From Amaurobius ferox (lineage: Eukaryota > Arthropoda > Arachnida > Araneae > Amaurobiidae): a stretch of DNA of 64,000 nt. This document shows positions 30,965 through 42,516 of this stretch, piece by piece (the stretch's first letter is position 1; every line of letters starts with the position of its first letter). The stretch covers positions 71,742,680 through 71,806,679 of the forward strand of contig OX578152.1 of NCBI GenBank assembly GCA_951213105.1. Reading direction: 5' to 3'. The notes under the pieces are model-generated. The model was not told the origin of the DNA, made no database searches, and worked only from the letters and a program-made list of their open reading frames with translations. A program made the position numbers and the translations under genes.

Positions 30965-31043
30965 CAGAAATTCAGTTTCAAAACTTTAGAAAAGACCAGA
31001 AAATTTTGTTTTTAACTATATGTCCAGGCACCATAAACAAAGA
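30965..31043. repeat. Copy of LINE 5'-region fragment, cut by the tandem junction
   Basis: 79 bp identical or nearly so to 28005-28083 (CAGAAATTCAGTTTCAAAAC onward). At the end of B2 the same fragment continues for 238 bp (47931-48168), so here it was cut by the B1/B2 junction at 31040-31043. Confidence 0.85.
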
Positions 31044-32568
31044 TATTTATATATGAGTGATCCAACTTCGCTAGCCCCTCTCTTTGCTTCATTTTCCAGC
31101 CAAATATTCATGGTGGCGTTTCTGTCACCTAGGTTATGGATATCTAGGTTGTAGAAGCATAACTGCCTGTTGTAGAATACTTTGTATGTGTTGATGTAGA
31201 GAATTGGTTGTGTTTTTCCTAAATCAAAGGATCTCATCAATCCTTTCCTCTCATCAATCTCATCAATCTTCCTAAACGCAATAAAAATTTTCTCTTGTTG
31301 GGACTCTATTATTTCTTCCCCTCTGGTGGTGTCAGGACATCTCAGCTTTATTAGTGCCTCCAAAGTCTGCTGATCCTTAATTCAGACGCTTCAATAGTGA
31401 CCTTAAAACTGTCACTTATTGCAGGTATCAATCTTCGGCACATAAAACGATACATGTGGAAACACCGTCTTAAACAACGCCCAGTACAAGGAGAGGGATA
31501 CAGGATTATCGGGATAAGCTGTCTGGTAAAGTGCGTGCATTTTTCTAATGTTGAGTTCAGGATTCAGATATACTCTATCACTTCTAGAGTAATGTGACTT
31601 GTAGTTTGAAAAAACATCAATATATTACTTTTGACACTGTTAATCACGTCTTCTGGAGTTTTATTCGGAGGTTCCTTCCTGCCTCTTTTATCTGGTGAAA
31701 TAACACCATTAGCATTCTTTAGAGACAGTGCAGAGTTGAAACTACAATTCGATATCCTAAGAGTTTTAGCGTAGACATCTTTGCAGATTTGTACATCTCC
31801 TAAATAATATTTCCTGGAGTATTGTCTGTGAGACACAGTATTACCTGCTATACATCTCACTTTCTTAAAAATTTTGGCTGTCCCACACAGAAAAGACGTC
31901 TGTACATCCCAGCTATTCGTATTCCAGAAACGCTTAAAAACACCTCTTCTGCTTCTTCTTTTAAACCGATACATATATTTTTCTTGCACGTACAGTGAAA
32001 ATAAACAAATGTTTTTCTGGAATACATTTTCCTTGCTTTGTAGTAAATTTTTTTCTTGCGTTGCGTCTTGATTTACAAGGCACAATCTTGTTTGGTTTCC
32101 CTGTCTTCATGATATTTTTTGTTGTTCCTCAACTTTTTCAAGCTGACCAACACAATGAGAAGAAGTTTCCAATTCCACGGTCACATCAGCGCCCACCATT
32201 ACGGAGTAGCTTCCACCCGGTCTATCAGCGGTGGAACATCATTATGTTCAGCATTATTTGATGTACAAGGATGAGGGCTATCTGCTTCATCCACACCTTA
32301 TTATGCAATTTAGTCATAATTGTTATTTTTTATTCATTATTATTTAATGAATCGATCAAAATAAATTATTTTATACAAAATACTAAAAAAGCAATAAAAC
32401 CAAAAATATGTAACATCACCTACCTATATTATCCTCATTAGAATAACACTCATAATCTGGATTATCTGTATAAAAATCTGAGCAATCAGACCTTGAATCA
32501 GTTAAAATGTCCATTATTTCTTCTAAATCCTCAGTATTGGTGAAATCTAAATAAGTACCAAGTATCTA
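31040..32568 (-). pseudogene. DUF7869-type gene, second copy, truncated at its 3' half
   Basis: Identical to 14227-15755. It keeps the acidic first exon and its GTAGGT donor, the Cys/basic region and the first half of the 206-codon frame. It is cut at the tandem junction, before the YSDSIGGQNRN signature, so the family core is missing. The last codons of the frame at 31016-31040 read into the LINE fragment. Confidence 0.6.
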
Positions 32569-32816
32569 AATAGCAAGAGGCTTCGCCACTGATTAAACAG
32601 TGGATTTAATCTTATTGAGTCGTTAAAAATTACGTGTAAAACAAGTATTTAATGCATACATTTAAAGGACTTTGGAGGGTTCTGTACAATACCGACAATG
32701 TCAATTTACTTAAGTTCCATGTACCTTTTCTCGGAATATACTGAGGATATAGGTTCAATTTTTGCTTAAACTCAATGGATAATTATTTTTATATGGAAGT
32801 GAGTATTTAGGATAAC

Positions 32817-34140
32817 ACTAGCAGCATACCCGTTCTTCGAACGGAGTTTCTTATATAAAGAAACTTAAAATTCAAAATCATGTGCAAATTCCTATAGTAT
32901 AATAAATGACATTGACAATCAAAATATTCTATTAAAATGTTTAATTTAATGCTCCTAAAAATAAGTTTAAGAATATCTGTTCTTGCTATACAAAATTATC
33001 TTCACGGGCAGATCTGAAGAATAAAACATCCTGGTCTCGTTTGTAAACAAGTTTATAAAAAATATAAAATTGAATCAATAGATGCAAAATAAAAGCGGTG
33101 AAAATGTCTGGGATCCGTACTACATATATTCTCGAAGATTAGAAGATATACCCGTGTATTAGTAGGCGATTACACGTACTACAACATATGAGCTTTTAAA
33201 ATCTTTCCCAAAATAAAATACATGACGTAATAAATCGAAAATGTTAACAGTCCCCCAATTTTTAAATCAGGAGGTAGTAATTCATTCCAATATATGCCAA
33301 TATATATAAAAATATATGCCAATATACTTGTCCTACTTATATTCTCGTAGATTAGAAAATATACCCGTGCATTTATAGAAGACTGCCAGTAAAAAGCGTA
33401 CAATATATGAGTTTTAACAATTTTTGCTTGCATAAAGCTATCTCTATGAAAGGTGTAATTGTTCGGTTTTAATTAAAATATCGGCAACCCCTGGTCTTAG
33501 AAACCTGAAACATGGACTAAATTTTAAGAGAGGCTATTTCAAGGCTACCCACAAAATATCATTAAATTCGGTTTAGTCGTTCTACCGTGATGATGAGATA
33601 AACATACATACAAACAGACAGACAGACAGATTTTCAATTTTATATATACCGACTAGCAGCATACCCGCTCTTCGTAAGGAGTATATATATAAAGAAATTT
33701 AAAATTCATAATGATGTGAAAATTCCTATAGTATACTGGATGACATTTTTGATCAAAATATTCTGTTAATTTATTTAATATAATACTCCTAAAAAGAAGA
33801 TTAAAAACATCTGTTCTCGCTATACAAATTTACCCTCACGGGTATATCTGAGGAACAAAACATCCTGGCCCCTTTTGTAAGCAAATTTACAAAATATATG
33901 AAATTGAATCAATTTATGCGAAATAAAAAACGTTAAAATTATATGTGTCGAAAAAGTATTCATTACAAATTCCTTTATAGGGTTCTAATATTCTCATCGA
34001 TACTTAAAATTGAAAATATAAAATATCCTTCCTCAGATTCCCGGGGAAGCAGAAGGTTGATGACAATATTTGAGCACTTTTCTTCATATCTATCGTTTTC
34101 GTGTCTGAAAATACTTAAGTTTAATTAAAATAAAGATATC
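32817..34140 (+). repeat. Two head-to-tail ACTAGCAGCATACCC repeats (B2)
   Basis: Counterpart of 16004-17345; copies start at 32817 and 33652. One ATATATAAAAATATATGCC microrepeat unit is missing relative to B1, and about 2% of bases differ. Confidence 0.6.
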
Positions 34141-34516
34141 TCGAATTATTAGCCGAGTCGGTTTTCATTTTTTAGATTATATAATAATAATTTCACCACA
34201 AAAAATTATGTACATATTTACAAATCATTAATAATCATTTTTACAGTGATCTTAGGTCCATACTGTTCACTGATCGGCAGTTCTTTTTCATCTCTGGCTT
34301 TCGTTCCTCAAAATCCCAGCAACATGTGTTAGGAGTGACGTTATGGAAATATTTATTGCGCAGTATGTCTGCTATAAGTGGCAATTCTGTCAGCTCACCC
34401 AAGTTAAAACATCATTAGCGCCGTTGGCAGGGCAGAATATAAAAGTTCAATGTACCAGTTTTTCGACACTCCCCTTTTGAGTTTCAGTGAAAATTTCACC
34501 TGAGACTCAACATCTA
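34141..34516 (-). repeat. Candidate 3' LTR or 3' UTR of BEL/Pao (B2)
   Basis: Counterpart of 17346-17720, starting TGTTGAGTCTCAGGTGAAAT on the minus strand just past the pol stop at 34507. No upstream LTR partner exists within the unit. Confidence 0.4.
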
Positions 34517-35211
34517 TTACTGTCTGTAACTTTGAGGACTCGAACAATACGTCCTGCTGGTGTAGTCACATAACGATGGTCTGGTTCCCTTGCAGCGTCT
34601 TTACTACTAGGAGAATCAGTCATGGTCTCTTCAGTACCGTCTGACCTGGCAGGTTCATCTTGAGTGGGGTCAGAGTGAGCACCATCGTCCTCTAATTCCA
34701 CCGGGCACAGTTTCCGAACTGGTCGGATGAAAATACCTGATCTGGTCTTTATTTTGGCTAGACGTACCAGTCCATCTTTGCTAGGATATACGTCTGGAAT
34801 CTTTCTTAACGGCTAATTAATTCTTTCCCCATTGTCAGTCCACACTAAGACAATATCTCCCACCTTTGGGGTATGCACTTTGCTGTTCTTCATGTGGCTC
34901 TGGCGTAACTGTCCCAGATATTCAATACGAAACTTAGCACGAAGATCTTTCAAAATTCTTTTTCGGTATACTAATCTTTTATTCAACTGTTTTCTATCTA
35001 ACTGATTCAAATGATCTAAATCAGCAACACTATTATCTTTGTTTTCCTGTAAAAACATTGCAGGAGTTAGTGGACTCAGGTCATTCACGTCTTCTGATAC
35101 ATAAGTTATTGGTCTTGAGTTAAGTAGGCTTTCACAATCACATAAGACCGTTGCCATTTCTTCATAATATAAAGATGTTTTTCCAAGAACTTTTCTCAAA
35201 ATCCGTTTCAT
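34507..35211 (-). pseudogene. BEL/Pao integrase end and DUF5641 domain, nonsense-broken (B2)
   Basis: Same domain as 17712-18416, but a TAG replaces the Trp codon after NGERIN, splitting it into 132- and 64-codon frames, with additional lost codons between 34702 and 34812. The SR/Asp-rich tail is retained. Confidence 0.82.
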
Positions 35212-35244
35212 AAGACCAACTAACCGCTTCTAAAATCCACCCCA

Positions 35245-36201
35245 TCAAGGAGCTGAAGTAGCAATGAATTTCCAAGTAATCGGTTCAATACTTAGTTCCA
35301 ATTCTTCCAGATTGATGGTTTTAAGGAAGTTTTCAGACCCGACAAAATTTGTCCCATGGTCAGAATAGATTATAGACGGTCTTCCTCTGCGTGCTATGAA
35401 TCTTCTAAGTGCCAAAAGAAAATTATCAGTAGAAAGAGCTGTTAGCAGTTCCAAATAAACAGCTCGATAAATAGCGCATGTCATAATTAGAATCCATGTC
35501 TTTTGTCGATCTTTACGAATTAAAGGACCTGCTACAACTACTCCAATTATCTCAAATACAGAGGCATCCTTCACTCGATCTTCAGGTAAAGTTCCTACAG
35601 GAATATGCTGTGGTCTTACACTAAATCTTTGACATACGACACATGTTTGGATAACTCTTTTGATAGTTCTACTTTTCAGTATCCAATAATTTTCTCTTAA
35701 CGCAGCTATTAAAGATTCTACTCCAGCATGTCCGAGTTCTTTATGTTTCCAAATTATCAAACTCTTAACCACATTGTGGTCCGTTGGCGGAACAATTGGA
35801 AATCTGAAATTTTCTTCATCTGCTCGCATGAAAACTTTCGTCTTGATTCTTAAAAGTCCATTAGAATCTGTAATAATTGATAGAGATTTAAGTCTGCTAT
35901 TATTTTCATTCAAGAAAACATCCTTTTGTACTTTCCTCAGAATCACAAGTTCAGCCTTTCTAAGCTCATTAGTATCTAACTTCCCAAGTTTTCTATCTCC
36001 AGATTTCTTAGCATTTTCGGCAAATCTGTATATCCATCCAGTGACTCTTATTAATTTCTGATATGAGGATATATGATGATAATAATCATCTTTCTCTTCA
36101 TTTATAGATGATACTATGATCTTCTTTTTCTCGTAATTTACCACCTTTTCATCTGGAATCAGTTCGAAATCAGGCCAGTTATCCCTAGAATACTTCAACA
36201 C
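35245..36201 (-). pseudogene. BEL/Pao integrase core (B2)
   Basis: 318 codons, with about ten amino-acid changes relative to B1. The H2C2 finger (HKELGHAGVESL, TCVVCQRF) and YSDHGTNFVG are intact, and the same GVVVAGPL in place of the first catalytic Asp shows this lesion is older than the tandem duplication. Confidence 0.86.
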
Positions 36202-36204
36202 TTA

Positions 36205-36822
36205 TCAAAAATTTCTTTTGATAAGTGTTTTCACAGAACATCCTCTTGATGGAAGATCCACAGGGTTTTGAACCCCCGGCACGAAATTCCAATCATAATG
36301 ATAGACGGATGATAGACTTCTGATTTCCCGTATTCTATTGGAAACAAAAGTAACCCAAGTACCCTCACTTTTGATCCAATATAAAGCGTCCATTGAGTCG
36401 GACCAATAAAATGTCTCAATATCTTCCATACTTAGATCCTTCTTTACCGTGTCTGCCAAACTTGCTCCAATGTTACAAGCTAATAACTCCAATCGTGGTA
36501 TGGATATACCTTTTAAAGGAGCTACTCTTGCTCCTGCTTGTATTAACAGGCAGGTTACTCTATTTTCCTTTTCTGCTCGAAGGAAAATACAAGTGGCATA
36601 CGATAACTTGGAAGCATCACAAAACACATGTAATGTCAGCTGCGCATCATTGAGGTCTAAACTGGATAGTCTGCTGGGAATCCTAGCGGTTTTCAATTCA
36701 TGTAGTTGATTCTTCCAATTATCAAATTTTTTAACAATGTCATCAGGCAATGCAGAGTCCAACGATGCTTTCATTTTCCAACATTCCTGTAGAAGAAGTT
36801 TTGTATTAAGGTCACAGGACAT
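36205..36822 (-). pseudogene. BEL/Pao RNase H domain (B2)
   Basis: Same landmarks as B1 (FCDASKLSYATCIF, PRLELLACNIGASL, YWSDSMDALYWI, NPVDLPSRG). The frame is extended upstream by a local indel, and a three-residue insertion lies near SLSSVYHYDWNF where B1 has SLSSANDWNF. Confidence 0.83.
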
Positions 36823-37936
36823 GTAAACCCAATTGGGTCAAATATTCTATGTGCTACAGATAAGATTATTTTCTTTGTTACGGGCTCTTCATTGTCTGTG
36901 TCGATGAACAAACATGACAAGGTATCCTTCTCAATGTTCCTCGAAAGACACAACACCGGTACATCCGTTTGTTCATCATTCAGCCCATGAAATTTTGTAC
37001 ATGTTTCTCTTCTGAATAAAACTCGCTGTTCCTCCATCCACGTAGGTCGAATTTCGCTGATGGCAGAAGTTTCTGAGACTCGGTACGAAAATGCTCTAAT
37101 TCTTCTATTGTATCGACACTTGCAACGCAGTTGTCAACATACATAGAGTCTTTGAGTTTTTTAGTAAGCTCTTTTAGCGGTTCTGTAACTTGATCCAAAA
37201 GGTGAGTCAATCCATCAGCAAGGAGAAAAGGGCTGCAGGATATTCCAAAAACAACTCGAGTGTGTCTGTAAGTGATTACTTTGTGAGGATCGCCGTCCTT
37301 CCACCACAAAAACTGCAAAAAGTTCCTGTCATTTTCGTGTAAGCTTATTTGCAGGAAAGCTTTTCGGATGTCAGCTATTACTCCGATCTTACCCCACCTG
37401 AATCTGTTTGGAATTGATGGTATCAGTGCGATCAAATTGGGTCCCTTTTCAAGGCATTCGTTTAACGATACAGAATTGTGGGTTTTGGCTAACCCATCAA
37501 CAACCAGTCTAATCTTGGTCGTTGCTTGTTCCTTTATCACTGCTCTATGAGGCAAGTAGTGTACGGCGAAATTTTTATCGGTAATTTTTTCAAGGCCTGG
37601 ACTAATTTCTTCTATTATACCCTCCTTTTCCCATTCGTCAAATACCTTTTGATAAGCTTCTAGCTTGTCAATAGAATTAAGGGATTTTACTGTGTTTTTA
37701 AGCCTTTTTTCGGCCAAGGCCTTGTGATCAGATAATGGCTGATGTCCATCTAACCATGGTAAGCATACTTGGTATCTGCCTGTTTGGTCTCTGGAAACAG
37801 TCTCGTGAAAGTGTCTTAAAGCAAGATCTTGTACTTCTAATTTTGTTCGATTTTCACTCAGGTCACTAATGCCCAAAGAATCTAAGTTCCAGAGATCATT
37901 TATCTTAGCATTGTTTACACGTAGAGATAGCAACAA
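36771..37936 (-). pseudogene. BEL/Pao reverse transcriptase, less broken copy (B2)
   Basis: A single 318-codon frame (36980-37936) covers what is split in B1: DLALRHFHETVSRDQTGRYQ, KIRLVVDGLAK, IADIRKAFLQISLHENDRNF and MYVDNCVAS. The catalytic box again has Asn in place of the second Asp. A frameshift near 36990-37037 separates it from the connection region. Confidence 0.85.
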
Positions 37937-38145
37937 AAGGGAATTATCAACCTAGCTTTCTCTATGATCCTTGCCCATTACTGTCCAACCTATGTGGGTA
38001 TTTATGGCTACTAAGCCTCCAGAAAGATGCTTTACATCGCCAGTAAATAATTTTCCCGCTAAGTCTGCTCCAATAAGTATATGAATTTCATGTTTATTCT
38101 TCTCGAACAATTTAAGTTTCTCGACAATCCGTTAAAGGAGTTTTT
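37937..38145 (-). pseudogene. BEL/Pao protease region, truncated (B2)
   Basis: Counterpart of 21138-21344, nearly identical and truncated at the same place, so truncation also predates the tandem duplication. Confidence 0.6.
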
Positions 38146-38387
38146 CACCGGCGTTTTTCACCCACAGAAGTTTTTTGTGCGGGATGAGGTAAGGTGGAGG
38201 GAACGTCACGGTTCTGAATACGTAATAGGGAACAAAATGACGGAATTAAGAGCTTAGCATATGGTCGTTATAAAATTTAAATGATTGAACTATGGTGGAT
38301 TGAATTGTGGTGATGTATTGATTGCGATGTATGATTGTGACGTAATGTATTGTTGTATCGTAAAAACTTAACTGTAGCGATGTATTT
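38146..38387. other. Unassigned stretch with the 38-bp direct repeat (B2)
   Basis: Counterpart of 21345-21588. The 38-bp direct repeat is at 38243-38280, with its partner at 45784-45821. Confidence 0.45.
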
Positions 38388-38835
38388 CACGTTAAACATG
38401 TGGGTCCGTAAGTCCTTCCGAGAGGTTGGTGGTAGGGAAGGAGAGTTCGGTCCCTGTGGATGTCTCCCCCACTGGGTTCCGGTCTAAATTGGGTGAATAA
38501 AAAGAAAGTTATGGAGATTGTCGCGGAGGGCGCGGTAGCCTAGTGGTTAGCGCGTGGGAATTGCACTCGCTACGCCCGGGTTCGATTCCCGCCACTGCCA
38601 GACTGCCGTCGTGTTCACGCGGAGTACGATCACGTTAAACATGTGGGTCCGTAAGTCCTTCCGAGAGGTTGGTGGTAGGGGAAGGAGGGTACGGTCCCTG
38701 TGGATGCATCTCCCACTGGGTTACGGTATAAATTGTGTGAATAAAAAGAAAGTTATGGAGATTGTCGCGGAGGGCGAAGTAGACCAGCGGTTAGCGCGCG
38801 CGAATTGCACTCGGTAGGCCCGGGTTCGATTTTGA
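38388..38835 (+). mobile_element. tRNA-headed SINE array (B2)
   Basis: Counterpart of 21589-22035 with the same three partial units and linker. The last B box reads GGGTTCGATT here but GGGTGCGATT in B1, so B1 carries the derived base. Confidence 0.8.
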
Positions 38836-39237
38836 ATTATGGTGGATTGATGGAATTTTTAAATGGATATTTTAATTTATGGATATTTTAAATCATGGAA
38901 CGATGGAATGAGGAGGATGGAATTAAGAACTTGTATTCTCGGGTCCAGGGGGCCCGCCACGAATGGCATAGGACTTTTTCAATCCCAGGAATTAAGAGCT
39001 TGAAGAACTCAGGCCGTGGCGCTCGCCACGAATGGCATCGAGCAGTTTAACCCACGGTCGAGAATGAAAGACCACCATCCCCACCCCAAAGATGCAACAA
39101 ATTTATTATAATAACTAACTTAAAAGGGGGCGGCTGGCCACGGCAGTTACAAAAAAGCCTACAAGGACTTCCGCATTATTTTGCGGGAAATAAAAATATA
39201 GCGGGAAATGAAAACGGAAAGCCTGCCGATCATCAAA

Positions 39238-41240
39238 CTACCCAGGAGGCGGACGAGAAGGGTCCGAAAAGGACGCCCGTCTCCTCCGCCAAACGAGAAA
39301 CTTCAATCTTAGATTCCTAAGAACTATATGAAGAGGCGGGATGCCAACGAGGACAAATAGCGCTCCGTAGGGAGAAGTCCTATAGGCACCGGCGATCCTG
39401 AACAGAAAAGGTCTCTGGAGGATCATGAGCTTCCGGACCTGATCTTGGTTCAAGTCCCCCGCCTATACACCGGCGCAATAGGTAACAATCTTTTCCAATA
39501 TGGAGAGATACTAGATCTTAAGTAAACTCCTACTGGCACCCCACACCGAGCTAGAAACCCGAGTAAAGCCAGTGACAACCCCATACACTTTTCCTGCAAG
39601 GAGGAAGTATGGAAAGACCAAGACCGATTACAGGAAATAGGCAAGCCCAAATACTTAGCTTCTTTAACAATCCTGATCCGATCCCCACCAATAACGAAAC
39701 TATCAAAGCGCTAAGACATCAGTCTTACCAAAAACTAAGGCCTGTCTCTTAGCGGCCAAGACCTCAAGGCTGAGATTATACAAAACGGCAGCAATAGCCT
39801 GTAGTGTAGAGCACATAGTCACCTCCAAGTCCCTGCGGGTTTTACCTGTAACAAAAACAGCAAGGTCATCCGCAAAGGCCTGCAGGCGACAGTCAGCTCC
39901 ACCCACAGACAACACCCGATTGAAATAAATCAGCTACAGGAGGGGAGAAAGTACGGAGCCTTGAAGGCATTCCATAGCCACTCCCCTCACCACCAAGTCA
40001 CCATCAACCTGATGGGCAACAGTCCGGTCCTGCAGATAGGAGAAAACGAAACTTTTATAAAAATATGGGACAGAATAGTCCTCAAAAACCCATTTTAGAA
40101 TAAGCCAATCCATACTACCGGAAGTCGCCCTAATGTCCAGAAAGGCCACAGCAGAATGGCACACCACCATAACCCCGTTGATATCTTCCATGAAGTCAAG
40201 ACAAGCATCCTCCGTGCTCACTAGTTCCTTAAAACCATATTGTAAAGGGGAGATAATCCGCGAGGAGGACAACTAGGACTTGAACCGGTTGGAGAAGATC
40301 CGTTCCAAAATCTTACCAAATGTTGGTAGTAAACAAATGGGCCTATTGGACCTGCAGGATGACGGGTCCTTCCCGGCTTTAAGCAAGAAAAAAACCCGAG
40401 CATTCCTGCAGGCCCGAGGAAAATAACTAGAAGAAAAACACTTTATTAAAGAGATCAACAAAAAACTTTTATTAAAATTATAAAGATCAATCAAAATATG
40501 ATAGTCCAACCGGTCCAGCCCTGGGACCTTTCCTCCCTTTAATTCCCTAAATACAAGATCCAATTCTGCAATTTCCAAATCCCGAAAATTATCAATTTTG
40601 CCAAAATTGAAATTAAAGCTTTTAAAGGAAGGGCAACTGGGAAAACACTGGAGGAGCAAACGATCAATCCGACTCTGGAGTGAAAGGAGAGGATCATCCG
40701 GAAAATAAGCCAATAGATTTTTACCAAGGGAACCAACCTTTCCGGTGGCCACTTTAAAGGTGGCCCCAAATTTGACGTGATAGTTACTACAAAGCCTCCG
40801 CCAGGAAGTAATGTTAGCTGATTTAACCTTTTTCTGATAAATAGCACGATGTTTCGAGTAACGAAGTTTAACTTGCGTAATCAACTCCGGGTCAGCTCCC
40901 CTCTCCCTCAAACTCTGAAGTCTCCTGGAACAGGCAGTCACAAAGTTTCGCAGTTTGGCCAGCTCTCCGATCCACCACGAAATCTTATTATCAGCACCTA
41001 TTTGCTTACGTCTAAAGGCCGTGAGGGCCCCTTTACCATATCTAGAAACCCTTCGATGAACACATCGAGTTCGTCGATTCCATTAATGAGAGGAATCCTC
41101 TCATGATACCTAGGGAGAAGTCTCCTAATAACGGCCTTAAGCCGACAGGCGCCAAAACGAGATTTTAGAAAGAAATTTCTTTGAAGCCCGCCCACGCGCC
41201 TGTTCCCCACTTTATAAATAATATATTTATGGTCGCTCAA
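39238..41240 (-). pseudogene. LINE reverse transcriptase, partly open (B2)
   Basis: A 222-codon frame (40273-40941) runs from KLRYSKHRAIYQKKVKSA to GKILERIFSNRFKS without the frameshift seen in B1. It is followed by QYGFKELVSTEDACLDFMED, AVAFLDIRATSGSMDW, ECLQGSVLSPLL and the catalytic LQAFADDLAVFV in separate frames. The C-terminal region (39238-39650) has no recognised domain. Confidence 0.82.
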
Positions 41241-42230
41241 TGTTTCTTCTGAAGAACCCCCCCCCCCCCCAAACCCGTAATTAAATTTATCTCCCTAGGA
41301 CTGGCAACCCTCTGGTCAGGACACTCCTTTCCAGTGTGAGATACGAAAAAAGGGTCCGACCCGACAGCATTGCCAACCCCAAAACCATTTTCAATACAAA
41401 AATCAATATTTCTCCTACCCCTGACGCCTTTGAACCCGTAACCCCAGCTTTTAGATCTAGCATTAAAATCCCCCTGCAAGATGAAATCCACCCCCTCAAA
41501 CTTGGGGCGCGGTAGCCCATTGGTTAGCGCGCTGGAGTTGCACTCGGTAGGCCCGGGTTCGATTCCAGCCACTGCCAAAACTGCCGCCGTGTTCATGCGG
41601 AGTACGATCACGTTAAACATGTGGGTCCGAAAGTCCTTCCGAGAGGTTGGTGGTAGGGGAAGGAGGGTACGGTCCCTGTGGATGCCTCCCCCACTGGGTT
41701 CCGGTCTAAATTGGGTGGCACTTCCCGACCGTCCAAACAGTTACCTTACACCTTTCTGGTAGGTCGGACGGTCTGGGTTTCAACATCAACAACCCCCTCA
41801 AACTTGACTGCATTAAGCTCGTCAACAAAGAGGTCGATATCATCACGAGGGGGAAAGTAGAGGCTAGTTGCATTCAAATCTGGAAAACCATCAACATTTA
41901 TACTAATAGTTACGGTCGAAGGGGTACAAAATTTATAAGTAAAGAGTAAATTTAAATTACAAATAAAAACTATGGCCTTACTGAGCTTAGATGTAAAAAA
42001 TGGTAATTTAACAGGGGGGAAGGAATAGTAATACGTACCAGGGGGGGGGGGGGGTCTTGCAAGCAAACAATATCAATGTTATTATTAAGAGCGAAAATAA
42101 TAGCACAATCATAAGCGGGTAGCGTGTGGTTAATGTTGATTTGAAGGAAACTAGTCCCCATAATCAATCGATCTAGAAAGTAGCTCAAGTTGGCGCCTGT
42201 AAGCCATACACCCACGATCATAGCTAGCAT
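41237..42230 (-). pseudogene. LINE endonuclease, split by a SINE insertion (B2)
   Basis: The GDFNARSKSWG catalytic box and the LSDHKYI end lie in 41237-41500. The N-terminal part (FLQININHTLPAYD, LYFPPRDDIDLF) lies in 41807-42230. Between them is the SINE 41505-41791 with its 15-bp duplicated target. The homopolymers are G14 near 42041-42054 and C14 near 41257-41270, longer than in B1. Confidence 0.82.
41505..41791 (+). mobile_element. tRNA-headed SINE, complete, inserted after the B duplication
   Basis: A complete 287-bp SINE flanked by a perfect 15-bp target-site duplication, ACCCCCTCAAACTTG at 41490-41504 and 41792-41806. B1 has the uninterrupted site near 24687. The structure is a tRNA head (GGGCGCGGTAGCCCATTGGT; B box GGGTTCGATTCCAGCC), the body, the 3' hairpin domain (CGACCGTCCAAACAG...GGTCGGACGGTC) and the CAACATCAAC tail. 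This copy defines the element ends and shows head, body and tail move as one unit. Confidence 0.95.
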
Positions 42231-42441
42231 GATTCAATTTAAAAGAAGTACCACGCTCCTGGTTACTGAGTAAGCAATTAACACATCTTGGTGCACCCCT
42301 GCAACTTTCACCTTCATGCTCACCTCCACAACGGAGGCAGCGTTTTCCCTTTGAACACTCTAACCCTCTACCCCATTGTATATACATACCTTTAGCATTA
42401 ACAATAAATTTAAAAATATTAGGTACAACAGATATAACCAA
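42151..42441 (-). pseudogene. LINE gag zinc-knuckle region (B2)
   Basis: 96-codon frame identical in protein to 25040-25330, with the CLRCGGEHEGESC and RCVNC knuckles. Confidence 0.75.
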
Positions 42442-42516
42442 AAGGTTACCTCGTTTTCCCTTGATAGGAAAGTCAACTTTAATGTCACTTGAGGAAAGGT
42501 AACCATTGATGCTTCA

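Larger units (their letters stand above)
14227..31039. repeat. Tandem duplication unit B1 (16.8 kb)
   Basis: The unit is followed immediately by its second copy (B2, 31040-48005). The junction sequence AACAAAGATATTT combines the B2 right end (AACAAAGAATC) with the B1 left start (TTGAAGATATTT), sharing a 4-bp microhomology, AAGA. Divergence from B2 is about 1-3% over most of the length, but zero over the first 1694 bp. Contents in order are the 5' half of a DUF7869 pseudogene, BEL/Pao pol, a SINE array, an R1-like LINE, a second SINE array, a tRNA-SINE and reverse-transcriptase debris. Confidence 0.95.
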
